NCBI GenBank assembly: GCA_949825065.1
Contig: OX463846.1
Span: forward strand, 7,211,366-7,275,365
Direction of reading: 5' to 3'
Source: Odontocerum albicorne
Taxonomy: Eukaryota > Arthropoda > Insecta > Trichoptera > Odontoceridae
Length of the DNA stretch: 64,000 nucleotides
The notes below the pieces were generated by a model that ran no database searches, was not told the DNA's origin, and saw only the letters and a program-made list of their open reading frames with translations. Position numbers and translations under genes: made by a program. Below are positions 23,106 through 33,297 of this stretch, one piece after another. Each line of letters begins with the position of its first letter. Position 1 is the first letter of the stretch.

Positions 23106-23375
23106 CGGTTACTGCAGCCCTCCACCAGAGATATTAATCGACTTCCTAGTGTAGATCCGTCATTATCTGAAATCACAGGGTTACCTCGTGTACGATGTAG
23201 CTCTTCTCCCCACATGGAGTTCTTGGTGATCAGAGAGTTTAATGTCTTTGTTCACTCTAAAGATGACGAGGCTTGCGCCCAGTTATCCCGAATCAAAGAT
23301 GATATTTTACCTCTCCCTTTACCCCCATCCTCTCTAAAAGCAGTATTCAACATGCCCCAAAACCGGGCAGGATAG
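23106..23375 (+). other. Unrecognised open frame of 89 codons, GC-rich for the region
   Basis: Starting right after the TTAA that bounds a MITE, one frame stays open for 89 codons to a TAG at 23373-23375. It reads (in part) INRLPSVDPSLSEITGLPRV and later SKDDEACAQLSRIKDDILPL. The only internal ATG in good context gives a 53-residue peptide. The stretch is visibly richer in G+C than its surroundings, and the preceding TTACTGCAG could be a splice acceptor. No domain is recognised. It could be an exon, an unknown element's coding remnant, or chance. Confidence 0.3.
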
Positions 23376-23879
23376 AGATTACACCAAGTTCCATACATAG
23401 TTGAGGACCATAACGCACATTATTGAACATGTGATGAAAAAGAATATTTAAAAGGATTCTAAAATAATTTTTTGTTAATTTTTCTTTAAGTTGAACCAAT
23501 TTCAGAAGAAAAATGTTATAAAATGTCTAGAATCGCTTTCAAAATTCAAAAGAAATTTTTTTTCATTCATATCCCTTTATATCTAAATTTTATTGCTTTC
23601 TCATTATTACACAACTGGTTTCGTAATGTTTTTTTTTCCAAAAGTTAGCTCTTAAACATGTCTTTGGGAGATAAAAATAATAACTACTTTCTTAAACTCA
23701 CATTCTCCTTAACAGGGCCATTCCTATGTTACGCGGGGGAAATGCAATATTTAAGGGCGACATTAGCAATAGGTGACCAAATGAAAACGCAATTGAAACA
23801 TACATTCAAACACATCACTACACTATTTCCCTTCTTACTTCAGGGTAAGCAGAGAGGACAGAACCTTTGAAACACTTCC
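23376..23879. other. Intergenic AT-rich, nothing recognised
   Basis: Includes a 70-codon plus-strand ORF at 23658-23870 without recognisable motifs. Confidence 0.35.
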
Positions 23880-24160
23880 TATCTCGACACATATATTTGC
23901 ATCTTCTACATACATATGTTACACTGTTTCATTTCAATTCATACGACTTTTTAGACATTTTTAGTTACCTTCTTTTAAGATATTAATCCCTTTATCCAAT
24001 CATGTTTTACTTGGTCTTCCTCTACCACGTCTTTCACTCGCATTTGCATTGTACGACCACATTTTTTTGTTGATCTTTCTTCATTCATTCGTTTAATATG
24101 CTCAAACTATCTTTACTCAACCCAAGTATGACAATTAAAGTCGATAAAAGACGTGTTGTT
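23880..24160 (-). pseudogene. LINE family C, ORF2 C-terminal remnant
   Basis: Minus-strand frames give, in pieces, 'AYTNERSTKK'-like text and ERRGRGRPSKTWLD, matching the endonuclease-reverse transcriptase C-terminal segment ('RWFGHVERM..R..K.IY..RGRPRK.W.D') found in many insect LINEs. The frame breaks repeatedly. The same family is clearer at 46720-47000 and 44800-45070. Confidence 0.5.
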
Positions 24161-24572
24161 TCGATATATTTTGAAATGTTGTCATATATTGTCACCACAT
24201 GTGTTCTTCTCAGTATACGCATTTCTACAGCATTTATTCGGGAAATGCACGATACGAGAAAATATAGATTCAGTTCATGTTATTGAATTTATAGTCTGAC
24301 CTTAACACTAAATACTAACTCGTAGCTTCCTTAAATATCGATATCACGTGATTTCAGTTATATCATTTTAAAGTTTGGAGTTTATCAAGTCTGACTCGAA
24401 ATATGAATCATGGAGTTTTATAGTAAGGAGTCTGTATTTGAGTTGGATTATGAATTTTGAAGTAGCGCAATAGCACTTATAGCGCAATCTAGATTAGCCC
24501 CAGAGATATGGTTCACTTGATTTAATTATTTATTGTAATTATGACTCGTTAATAATTATGATGGTTTGATTA

Positions 24573-24851
24573 TTGCATGCCTGGTATATGGAGATGAAAT
24601 CCTTGGACACATCAATAAATAATAAAACACTCACAACACTGAATTTGGTCCTGCCCTCACACGTTCATACATCATTCGGGGGAAGGAATATGCGGTTCCT
24701 TGAGCCAAGAATTTACAACCCATTCCTGAGGGTGAGTAGTGACATTACAATGTCGCACCTTCAAATTTATTTAAGTATTTCACAAGGTGGCTTTTTGACA
24801 GGGGATGAACAGGAATGGGGAGTTTTTAAGAGTCTCCACATAGGCATATGA
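24573..24851 (+). pseudogene. Possible LINE ORF2 C-terminal remnant
   Basis: A 92-codon open frame containing HVHTSFGGRNMRFLEPRIYN. The spacing of 'TSFG-R--RFLEPRIYN' resembles the 'SFGKRSI-YLGP-IWN' segment near the end of several LINE reverse transcriptases. The rest of the frame has no recognisable feature. It meets the 3' end of a minus-strand LINE at its right edge. Confidence 0.35.
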
Positions 24852-25215
24852 CTATTTATTTCGTTTTATTTTTAACAACTCTTCATTGCATAAAACAATC
24901 TGGTGAACTTATTGCCAATCAACCCTCAAAAGTAAATAAAGCAAGTTACATGGTCGCAAAAAACATTAAAATGACCACCCATCCCCATAAAATCCATGAA
25001 CATATGCGTCAGTTAACGCTCATAAACCTCTCAAGGACGAACAATCACACGAACATTCTTTTTCATATAAAATGAGATATCACCAACCAAAGGAAAAGGA
25101 AGGGATGACGAAGAAGAAAGGAAAATCAGAAATTAAACACGTTATGATATATTACTGACTAGAAATTAAGAGTTTTTTTAGTCGCTTCTTAAAGCACACC
25201 AAGGATGGAGAGAGA
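24845..25215 (-). mobile_element. LINE family A, 3' fragment
   Basis: On the minus strand it aligns with 36470-36810: TGTGCTTTAAGAAGCGACTA, then TTTCTAGTCAGTAATATATC, then TATATGAAAAAGAATGTTCG, ending in AAATAAAACGAAATAAATAG. Only the last codons of ORF2 and the 3' UTR remain. The tail is more diverged than in other copies. Confidence 0.65.
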
Positions 25216-25557
25216 TTTTTATTATATAGTAGTTAAAAAAAAAAGTAAATACATTTTGATGAATATTTATTTATTTACTTGAAACTTTATGTACAGTGTA
25301 AAATATGGTAGATTTACTGATTAGTGCTTATCTGTTATAACCAACCATACTATTATTTAACACATTTTTGAGACAAAGGTGAGGGGAGGGATTTATACGA
25401 TTGATGTAGAGGGAAGGTCCGACGTCACATTATACGGGCTTAATTAATCTACGCTTGATTTAATATTTTGTGGCAAACTATGTATGTATTGATGTAGAGA
25501 AAAAAAACATAACATACCAAGATAACAAAAAGAAAAAAAGCAAAAAAATCAGTTTTT
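25216..25557. other. AT-rich; possible 3' end of another LINE
   Basis: At 25255-25310 the minus strand would end CAAGTAAATAAATAAATATT after GTACATAAAGTTT, a typical LINE-like 3' tail. No coding part is attached. Confidence 0.3.
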
Positions 25558-25561
25558 TTAA

Positions 25562-26142
25562 CCTTTCCCTTCCTGTGCTAAAAAAATCCTCCCGTTCCGG
25601 TGATGTGTATTCAATACACATCAATACACATGTAAAAATGAGCGATTTAAAACCGGAGAATAAGAATATTCACAGCCAATCGCTTAAATTAATTAAATTT
25701 GAAGTCAAAAGTGATAATAATTGAATTTTAATTGCTGAAAACATAAAAAAACATCGGACGACGTTCACAAAACGGGCAAAGTGACCACCTCGAACGAAAG
25801 TCCGCTGGCTACTAAGCGAGAGAAGCGAGCGAACTGAGATTCTATTTCTTGCGTTCCCATATACCGAAATAGAGGGAGAGTGAGACGTGAATAGCGTCAC
25901 TTCCTCACCCATAGCGGTTTTTTAGAATGAATATACCTACGTCATACACTGGCACACGTTTGATTGTATTGGTGAATTTATTCCCAATTTTCATAAAATA
26001 TCTCTGGTGTGGCCGATAAGTGCTAATTAATATAAATATTATTTTTTTCATTCAATGGTTAATGTATTACGGAGGAATACCTAAAATCTGAACCAGTATG
26101 TGAAGCAATGTGTACTAGTTACACATCACAGGACAGGAAGGG
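25562..26142. mobile_element. TTAA MITE, family 1, copy 3 (581 bp)
   Basis: Flanked by intact TTAA at 25558-25561 and 26143-26146, inverted relative to copies 1 and 2. Ends are CCTTTCCCTTCCTGTGCT and, reversed, CCCTTCCTGTCCTGTGATGT. Subterminal palindromes: GATGTGTATTCAATACACAT at about 25602 and TGTGTACTAGTTACACA at about 26110. It is the best-preserved copy of the family here. ORFs inside (25470-25724, 25670-25912) are incidental. Confidence 0.9.
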
Positions 26143-26146
26143 TTAA

Positions 26147-26801
26147 TGTATGAAAACGACTTAAGGATGAAGGCTGCAACGCTTCCAAAACGAAAGCATT
26201 TATTGCACTAAAAAAACAAATGTTAAATAATGTAATCAGGAATGCATAATGAAACATTTGTTGTGTCAATTATAATTCATAATTTTTCTAATAAATACGA
26301 CATATTGTCACTTATCTGATAACGGCATTTTATCATTTAAAGCGAACCTGCTCTTCAATTCCAGAGGAAAAACTTGTCCGTAATGGTCGAAGCTGATGAA
26401 ATTGTTTCTGTACTTTCCCCATTGGTTCGAGTCCGAGCTAAGTGATTTATTGGTAATATTTATTTGCGCCAGAGGAACGGCTTATAGGTACAAACTGAGA
26501 TAAAAAGCTCGTTAAAAGTTTTACTTCTACCGGGAATTGCGTCTTTTCTGCAACACAATACACTTTTTCCTATATTAAGTCTTGACCCATCTCCATTCTT
26601 TGCATTTGATTACTTCAAAACTGATAAAACTGTTTCAAGGAATTGAGTGAACTGATTGAATCTCAATTGAGTGAACTGATTGAACTGAATTGAGTGAACT
26701 GATTGAACTGATGTCTCAATTGTATAATATCCTCAACTCTCCTGATTTCCCCTCTTATCTTACCGAAAACATTCAGTCTTTCCGATCATAGACTTGCGCT
26801 A
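26147..26801. other. Unclassified, with a short ~24-bp tandem repeat
   Basis: About three units of TGAGTGAACTGATTGAACTG at 26640-26712. Elsewhere a GGTTCGAGTCC motif at about 26424 looks like an isolated B box. No ORF of note. Confidence 0.4.
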
Positions 26802-27860
26802 TGCTCAAACATATATTGTTTATTGGCTTTCCTAGATCATCCCTCTTATTTTTTACGCCGTCGTTTACTGTCCTTGCAGTGAGACTCTAGACTCAAACAG
26901 ATATTGTTTATTGGCTTTCCTAGATCATCGCTCTTCTTTTTTACGCCGTCGTTTACTGTCCATGCAGTGAGACTCTAGACTCAAACAGATATTGTTTATT
27001 GGCTTTTCTAGATCATCGCTCTACTTTTTTTATGCCGTCGTTTACTGCCCATGCAGTGAGACTCTAGACTCAAACAGATATTGTTTATTGGCTTTCCTAG
27101 ATCATCGCTCTTCTTTTTAATGCCGTCGTTTACTGTCCGTACAGTGAGACTCTAGACTCAAACAGATATTGTTTATTGGTTTTCCTATATCACCGCTCTT
27201 CTTTTTTACGCCGTCGTTTACTGTCCATGCAGTGAGAGTCTAGACTCAAACAGATATTGTTTATTGGCTTTCCTAGATCATCGCTCTACTTTTTTACGCC
27301 GTCGTTTACTGTCCGTGCAGTGAGACTCTAGACTCAAACAGATATTGTTTATTGGCTTTTCTAGATCATCGCTCTACTTTTTTTATGCCGTCGTTTACTG
27401 CCCATGCAGTGAGACTCTAGACTCAAACAGATATTGTTTATTGGCTTTCCTAGATCATCGCTCTTCTTTTTAATGCCGTCGTTTACTGTCCGTACAGTGA
27501 GACTCTAGACTCAAACAGATATTGTTTATTGGTTTTCCTATATCACCGCTCTTCTTTTTTACGCCGTCGTTTACTGTCCATGCAGTGAGAGTCTAGACTC
27601 AAACAGATATTGTTTATTGGCTTTCCTAGATCATCGCTCTACTTTTTTACGCCGTCGTTTACTGTCCGTGCAGTGAGACTCTAGACTCAAACAGATATTG
27701 TTTATAGGCTTTCCTAGATCATCGCTCTTCTTTTTTACGCCGTCGTTTACTGTCCATGCAGTGAGACTCTAGACTCAAACATATATTGTTGATTGGCTTT
27801 CCTAGATCATCGCTCTTCTTTTTTACGCCGTCGTTTAATGTTCATGCAGTGAGACTCTAG
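26802..27860. repeat. 88-bp tandem array (about 12 units)
   Basis: The unit contains CAGATATTGTTTATTGGCTT, CGCCGTCGTTTACTGTCC and GCAGTGAGACTCTAGACTC. The start of the motif recurs at 26898, 26986 and 27074, exactly 88 bp apart. Units 27000-27350 and 27350-27690 carry the same series of variants (ACTTTTTTTATGCC, then TTTTTAATGCC, then TATATCACC), which points to duplication of a four-unit block. Confidence 0.95.
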
Positions 27861-28165
27861 AATCAGTTACAAATCAATGTTAGACTCGCTCCGTCATTGG
27901 CGTGTTTTAAGAAGCGACTGAGAAACTCTTCATTTCAAGTCAGTAATGTAACGTGTTTCATTCCTGATTTTTCTTTCCTTTCCATCATTCTTTTTTTTAC
28001 CTTTGATTGATTATACGAGTATCTCACTTTTACTTTTATTGTTTATATCTACATAAAAATAAAAAAATATTTGAAAAAGTTTTATATACCTTTATTTACT
28101 TTAGTCTGGTTGGTTGGAAGAGATTGCCACCTGGCAATACACCCGTCAGATTGTTTTTACAAAGA
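26802..28165 (+). mobile_element. LINE family A, 3' portion with internal amplification
   Basis: 27860-28165 aligns with the LINE at 36420-36810: GACTCGCTCCGTCATTGGCG (end of ORF2, reading APSLACFKKRL), then the 3' UTR, then the tail GGTTGGTTGGAAGAGATTGC. Upstream, the ORF2 segment that is single-copy at 36320-36415 is present about 12 times. The tail resembles conserved 3' ends of insect LINEs and is shared with SINE family 2. Confidence 0.75.
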
Positions 28166-28204
28166 AGTTCGAAATAATGAATAAGTAGTTTATGGACACT
28201 TAAA

Positions 28205-28385
28205 AGGAGTCATATGCCTAATTGACAAGACACATGTCTTCCAACACAAGGGTTGCGTGTTAGATTCTCATTGGTTTCCAGAATTTTTAAAAAAGGGTTT
28301 CCTTCTGGTTTTCACTTAAGGTCTGTAAAACACTTTTCTCGTTATTTGGAAGATATTACCATAATAGTTAAAGGACAATTTATAT
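28205..28385 (+). mobile_element. SINE family 2 copy
   Basis: Head with a degraded B box (GGGTTGCGTGTTAGATTCTC), then AAAAAGGGTTTCCTTCTGGT and the core TTTTCACTTAAGGTCTG, then the tail CGTTATTTGGAAGATATTAC. It shows the unoccupied form of the TTAA that carries a MITE at 21604. Confidence 0.65.
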
Positions 28386-28479
28386 AGCGCCGTTTAGAGA
28401 ACAGACTCTCCGCAAAGGCGCTCTAACTCTAAATTCGAATCCACTATTATTGACAGATTCAAAATACAACAAAAAATAA

Positions 28480-28810
28480 AACAAGTTGAGTATAAAGACA
28501 GAAAGGTGGTGGTTGCGGCCATTAGATTAGGAACTTCTCCGCATCTGTATATGTTTAGAAAACAAAAATTGGTAAGAAAACCACAAAGAACTTAGCAAGG
28601 GAAGACGAACTACAAAGAAACCTTTGTAGATCTTCCTTCATGGAATAGTGACACATTCGGCTTTAGGTGGAGTGTAGTGTTCATATACGACCATACATTT
28701 TGATAAGACTTCCCAAAAAGGGTTACCTTAAAGTGCTTCCTAAAGTTGCACACGCCACCCATTTTTCTAACACTTTGAGTCATACAAAATGTTAACTGTA
28801 ATGACATCAT
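28480..28810 (-). mobile_element. Unidentified repeat family X, copy 1
   Basis: Aligns over about 300 bp with 44035-44345 and partly with 63870-64000 (reverse strand). A minus-strand frame reads GWRVQL, then PFWEVLSKCM, then HYTPPKAECV; the same frame is recognisable at 63890-64000 (PFWEVLLKCM, HYPPPKTECV). The conserved frame suggests a coding remnant of a mobile element. I cannot name the family. Confidence 0.55.
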
Positions 28811-30177
28811 AGATTTTAGTTTTTTTTAAATGAAAAAGCAATCAAATTATCTGGTTTAGGTAGAGCGTAACATTTTACAACAGTAAAATAACGATTTAAT
28901 TTAAATATTACTTAGAAAAGAAACATTAACAAAAAATTAAGACTTCAAGAAACAAAGTAGTTTATGGGTCTATTATTTGTAGTTTAAACTTTCGATTAGG
29001 CCAAACAATTTTACCGATGTCTATTTATCACTGCGCGTTTCCAATCCTTTTATTAATTACTTCATCAGTTATTTATTTAAAAACCGAAACGTATCCAGAC
29101 GACTTTAGTAACCTAGTTGATAATACATATGTCGATTCCCGTTGGTATCCATTTTTTCTTCAAAATCATTTAGTATTCCCAGAAGACTTGTTTAAATATT
29201 TCTGATTGATTCGAAGAGATTATAACATATACCACGTTGTACTGTGTACAATAAAAGTTTCACACAAAAACACAATACTATAAAATAATACGCACATTTC
29301 CGATGAAACATAAAACCTTTCACACTTAAACGTTGCTCTCGTAATAAATCGGGAGCATTCTACCTAGATAAAAAGATAGTAATACAATACAATAGAACCA
29401 CTTCAAAATGAGTCTTTTTTATTTTACTCATCATTCGATTATGTTATTAACAAGAATTAATTCATATATGATGTTAGAATGTTCACAAGATCCATTCTGT
29501 TAATAGAGATTCATGATTCTTTTTGTTGATATCTCTGTACGTGTTTACTTTAGTGAAAAACGTCAAGAGATTTTAAATGGACATATAACTAAATAGTTTT
29601 ATGTTATATCAATACAGAATATTGCAGACGGCGCAAAAATTTTGCGTGGTGACGATCGCCAAAATATTTTACACGCCATTGTAAAATTTTACGGTTATTG
29701 GCGTGCGAAAAGGCTGTGTCATTTGCTTTTATTAATCACTTTATCCAGGGCTAATTTGTGAATGAAAATTGGATTTTTTTTTATAACCAAATTGATACAA
29801 CCCATAGACCCTAAAGTTATTTTCACTGCTCAACTACACAAGTTTCTGCATGGTTAAAAATTGTATGGTAAACCGTTTCGGTGTTATGGTTATACAAGTT
29901 TCTATGGTTTTATGGAGTAAGTTGAGCTCATTTTATATAAAATTAACTGTATCTTAGACTTTTATGTAAATGTTAGTATAGAATACACCTTACTTTTTTA
30001 TATCAAATTATATTTTAGCTAAGATACTGTGGAAGCTTAAAAATCCTTGAACGATTATTATAATTTTACAAAAGAGCAAATACTGCTTAAAACCGAGTTT
30101 TTTGGATTATTTACTGTCTTTGTTTTGTGTCTTTATCAATGCATATCTTTATTTTAAATGCAAATAAGTAACCCTAC
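28811..30177. other. Intergenic AT-rich, nothing recognised
   Basis: Short plus-strand ORF at 29017-29205 with a hydrophobic start (CAFPILLLITSSVIYL) but no supporting features. A weak hairpin lies around 29640-29710. No tandem or inverted repeat of note. Confidence 0.35.
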
Positions 30178-30490
30178 ATCACACAATACAAATTTGTTTC
30201 GAATGGTACCCTTCAATATTAGCCGGGAGAACAAATTTTTTTCGACCTCAGCTTCGGGATAAGAACCCTTGGAGTAGGCACGGAACTAGTGGTTCGTCAT
30301 TGAACGTGTTGGTAAGATTACCGCTCGCCGCGTGTGAGTATAGTTTCTACAGGAACTATTTTTCAGACTGTTTTTTTTTGCTTCCATCGAGACCTTTTGT
30401 AGCCTTGTTTTTGTTTTGCTACCATCTAGAATCAAATCCGTTACTCCTAGGTGGAAGTAACCACTAGGCTACGGAGGTCGTCATAAAAAA
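30178..30490 (-). mobile_element. SINE family 1 copy
   Basis: On the minus strand the head has the A box TAGCCTAGTGGTTAC and a B-box-like GGATTTGATTCTAG at 30485-30420, and the tail AAGGGTACCATTCGAAACAA at about 30200-30190. GAGTAGGCACGGAACTAGTG (30271) matches the copies at 12770 and, reversed, 20010. Confidence 0.75.
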
Positions 30491-30758
30491 AAAAACAATT
30501 AAAACGTGAAAACGGCATGGCGTCTATATCCTTTACAAGCTAAAAAAATATTATCTTAAATTATAAACACAACTTTCGTGTCCTTATTTTTATACTAATG
30601 ACGTTTATTAAAATATAAGGGGCATCTTAAAGTTGTCACAAAAAATAATTGATTAGTGGTTATTAGTATTTGGTTGTTTTTTAGTAACCAATGTGTTTTT
30701 TTTATTAGCTGTGACTGTTTCTCATGTTTGAGGTAAATAACGAATACCGTTAACCTAT

Positions 30759-31300
30759 GGTTTCCTAAGAAATCGGGTTCATTATATAGCGCATATATCA
30801 TGATGTGATGCTGGCGCGCCGCCAGACGGCAGAAATGAGAACCCACAACTGTCAGTTCGAAACGTCAAATTGACAGCTCTCGATATTATTCCACATATTT
30901 TGTTTCAACTGGGCTTTTCTGTAGTATTTGCTCTTCACATTATATAAAGCTTTATTATTTCTTACAAAATCAATTAATATTTCGTCATTTTCGCTGGTCC
31001 AAATTACGTTTGGACTCATTTTTTATTTTAAAACGGTGCCCGCTACACGGGAAAAATCGTTCCACGACTGTTTGCTCCGCTATCACGGCCGTCATGCAAA
31101 TGGCAGCATTGCTGTTTGACATTACCCTCACAACCAACGCACTCTAGGAAACCAACGCTATTGATTTGCATAGACAATGTTTTGTTACGTGCGCTATATA
31201 ACGACAAAACCAACGCTCTCTAGGAAACCACGCCATATGTTTTGCATTGACAATGTTTTGTTACATGCGCTATATAACGACACCACTTTCTTAGGAAACC
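30759..31300. mobile_element. Non-autonomous element with inverted ends (~542 bp)
   Basis: The left end GGTTTCCTAAGAAATCGGGT and TATATAGCGCATAT (30759-30796) is inverted at 31265-31300 (ATGCGCTATATAACGACACC, CTTAGGAAACC). The right end is amplified: the segment AACCAACGC...GCGCTATATAACGAC recurs at about 31131-31203 and 31207-31281. Target duplication and superfamily are unclear. The 83-codon ORF at 30595-30846 only partly overlaps and is not supported. Confidence 0.7.
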
Positions 31301-32283
31301 AATGCTTTAGCGTTAAATTATTTGTCTTCGGAATTAAAAAAAAATTATCGTCTTGAATATTTTTCAATTTAAATAATTTTGTGATGATTAAAAAAAGGCA
31401 CTAGGTTCAGCAAACCTTGTAGATGACTCAGAACTTTCTAATCTGACTTATTCAAATTTTACTTGCAATGTGCGATTTCGTGTTACCATACAGAAATACG
31501 ACACATTTCATGACTTTTTCCAAATTATCAAGCAGATAGCAACATCTTTCGACAGCACCTTTCGACAGCACCATTTTTGAGAAGTTCTGTATAAATGGAA
31601 TCTTTTTCATCCAACCATATACATAGCATCAATTTTGTTGTAGACGTGCCCTTAAAATGGGAGGTGCAGGTCCTTCTGGTTTTTTTTCGTATAGCGTTGT
31701 TTTTAAACTAATTTAGTAGTGGCAAAATTTTATTACGAAAAATGTGACCGATCTTTCCGATACACATATTATTTGAAGTTTAATGGTTCAAATACTTTAA
31801 ATTTACTAGCCTGTAGTATTGGCTTGATAAAATTTGCTGAACCATAAAATTTAAAATAAAACACAGAAAAAACTTATAAGTAAAGCATATCGATGATACT
31901 GTACATCGAGAAATTAAACAACGGAAGAAATTTTTTTTTTTCAGTTTATTATTAAAGCCTTACGTTGATAGTGGCGATTCTTGCATGATTTGCATATTTA
32001 ATTATTTAAAAAAGTTATTATTCATTTTGTTGCCTTGGAATTAGAACAAATCATAATATAAATAGGGCAAAACCCGTACGATGGTTGTCGTCAAAGAAAG
32101 AATACGAGAATTGAATTTTGAATACAAGAGAGCGAGAGAGGAATACTTGAATTCTCTCCAAAAGAAATTCAAAATTTGAATCTCGGTGGGTCCGTGATAC
32201 TGAACGAATTTTATATACCTAGCTAACAATTTTTGGACCGGTGTAAAAGGGGACGATGTATAAATGATATACGAGTATATAAA
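31301..32283. other. Intergenic AT-rich, nothing firm
   Basis: A GGTCCTTCTGGTTTTTTTT stretch at 31669 recalls the SINE family 2 core but lacks head and tail. No other structure noted. Confidence 0.35.
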
Positions 32284-32555
32284 CAAAGTCTATTGTAATT
32301 TATTTTTATCAAACACTGTTTATTCCACTTTTTTGTGACGGTATAGCCCTACCGGTTTCAAGGCTTTCACCTCATCTTCAGGGGAGCGCTTGTTTTGCGT
32401 TCAGGAGAGCACTTGTTTTGCGCTCCCCTGAAGATGAGGTAAAAGCTTTGAAACCGGTAGGGTTATACCGTCACAAAAAAGTAGAATAAACAATATTTGA
32501 TAAAAATAAATTACAATGTTTTTAAACCTCCACAACGTTAATGCCTTAACTATAA
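32284..32555. mobile_element. Inverted-repeat element P, copy 1 (Penelope-like motif)
   Basis: Arms at 32290-32385 and 32420-32518 are inverted copies: TATTCCACTTTTTTGTGACG, then CTACCGGTTTCAAGGC, then ACCTCATCTTCAGGGGAGC. The sequence after the right arm (CCTCCACAAC-TTAATGCCTTAACT) is shared with copy 2 at 33560-33610, so the element extends beyond the hairpin. The segment CCTGAAGATGAGGT...TTTGAAACCGGT resembles conserved terminal motifs of Penelope-like elements; that link is an inference. Confidence 0.6.
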
Positions 32556-32670
32556 ACAACATAAACAAATTCTATATTTATGACTATGTATTTACATAAA
32601 TGTAGAATTTGTTTTACTTCCGTGACTATTTCACGGTTTGCAACTAGTATTTCTTTATTTATGATATATT
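32556..32670 (+). repeat. Dispersed repeat Y, copy 1
   Basis: ATGTAGAATTTGTTTTACTT followed by CCGTGACTATTTCACGG and TTTGCAACTAG; the reverse complement occurs at 51495-51590. CCGTGA...TCACGG is an inverted repeat. Confidence 0.5.
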
Positions 32671-32899
32671 TACGATGTCTTGTTGGGGGTTTAAACTTAG
32701 AATACAATATTGCACTATTTTGCAATAAATGTTTCTCAAAAAGCACTCTCAGAGTTCATGTTAAGCAGTTATTGAGGATCAAATCAAGTATTTATTTACT
32801 CACAAAACTGGAGCAAAGTAAAATTTTCTAGTAATCTGATTATAAACTTCTTGAAGAAATCGAAAAGACTGGAACTTTTGTGAGAATTGATGAAACCAG

Positions 32900-33165
32900 G
32901 AAATCATTAATCTCTGGGGAAATACCAGTAAGAAGAAGCCACCGAGGAGGTCAGACGACATCGTAACGAATGACGTCTGCCTCTTTATGGTCCTGATTGG
33001 CCCACCAGTGTTCTGGATAAAAGAACCTGGATGTACATCGTCGGTCTTAGATCTCGTGAATATTAATCGCTAGTACAACAATTCAGAGGCAAAAAAGTCA
33101 AAAAAGATACCGCAACGCCTGGATGCTATGAAAGGATGAGAATCAAAAGATGATGGCGCTGAAGA
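32900..33165 (+). pseudogene. LINE ORF2 C-terminal scrap
   Basis: A plus-strand frame gives KKPPRRSDDIVTN, matching the 'RPPTRWSDDI' segment near the end of LINE ORF2 proteins. The tryptophan is lost and the frame soon breaks. No 3' end could be assigned. Confidence 0.4.
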
Positions 33166-33169
33166 GAGA

Positions 33170-33240
33170 ATATTTATTTATTTTGTATTTGATACAGGTT
33201 TAACCCAACTAAAAAATAATAAGAAAACCAAAATATTGAT
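33170..33240 (-). mobile_element. LINE family B, 3' tail only
   Basis: On the minus strand GTTGGGTTAAACCTGTATCA is followed by an AAATAAATAAAT tail, as at 37637-37690 and 48549-48590 (TTGGGCTAAGCCTGT). Severely 5'-truncated. Confidence 0.55.
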
Positions 33241-33297
33241 TAAAATTCTAAATATAGCATAACGACGACAGAAACAATGTTACGTCAATTATAACTA

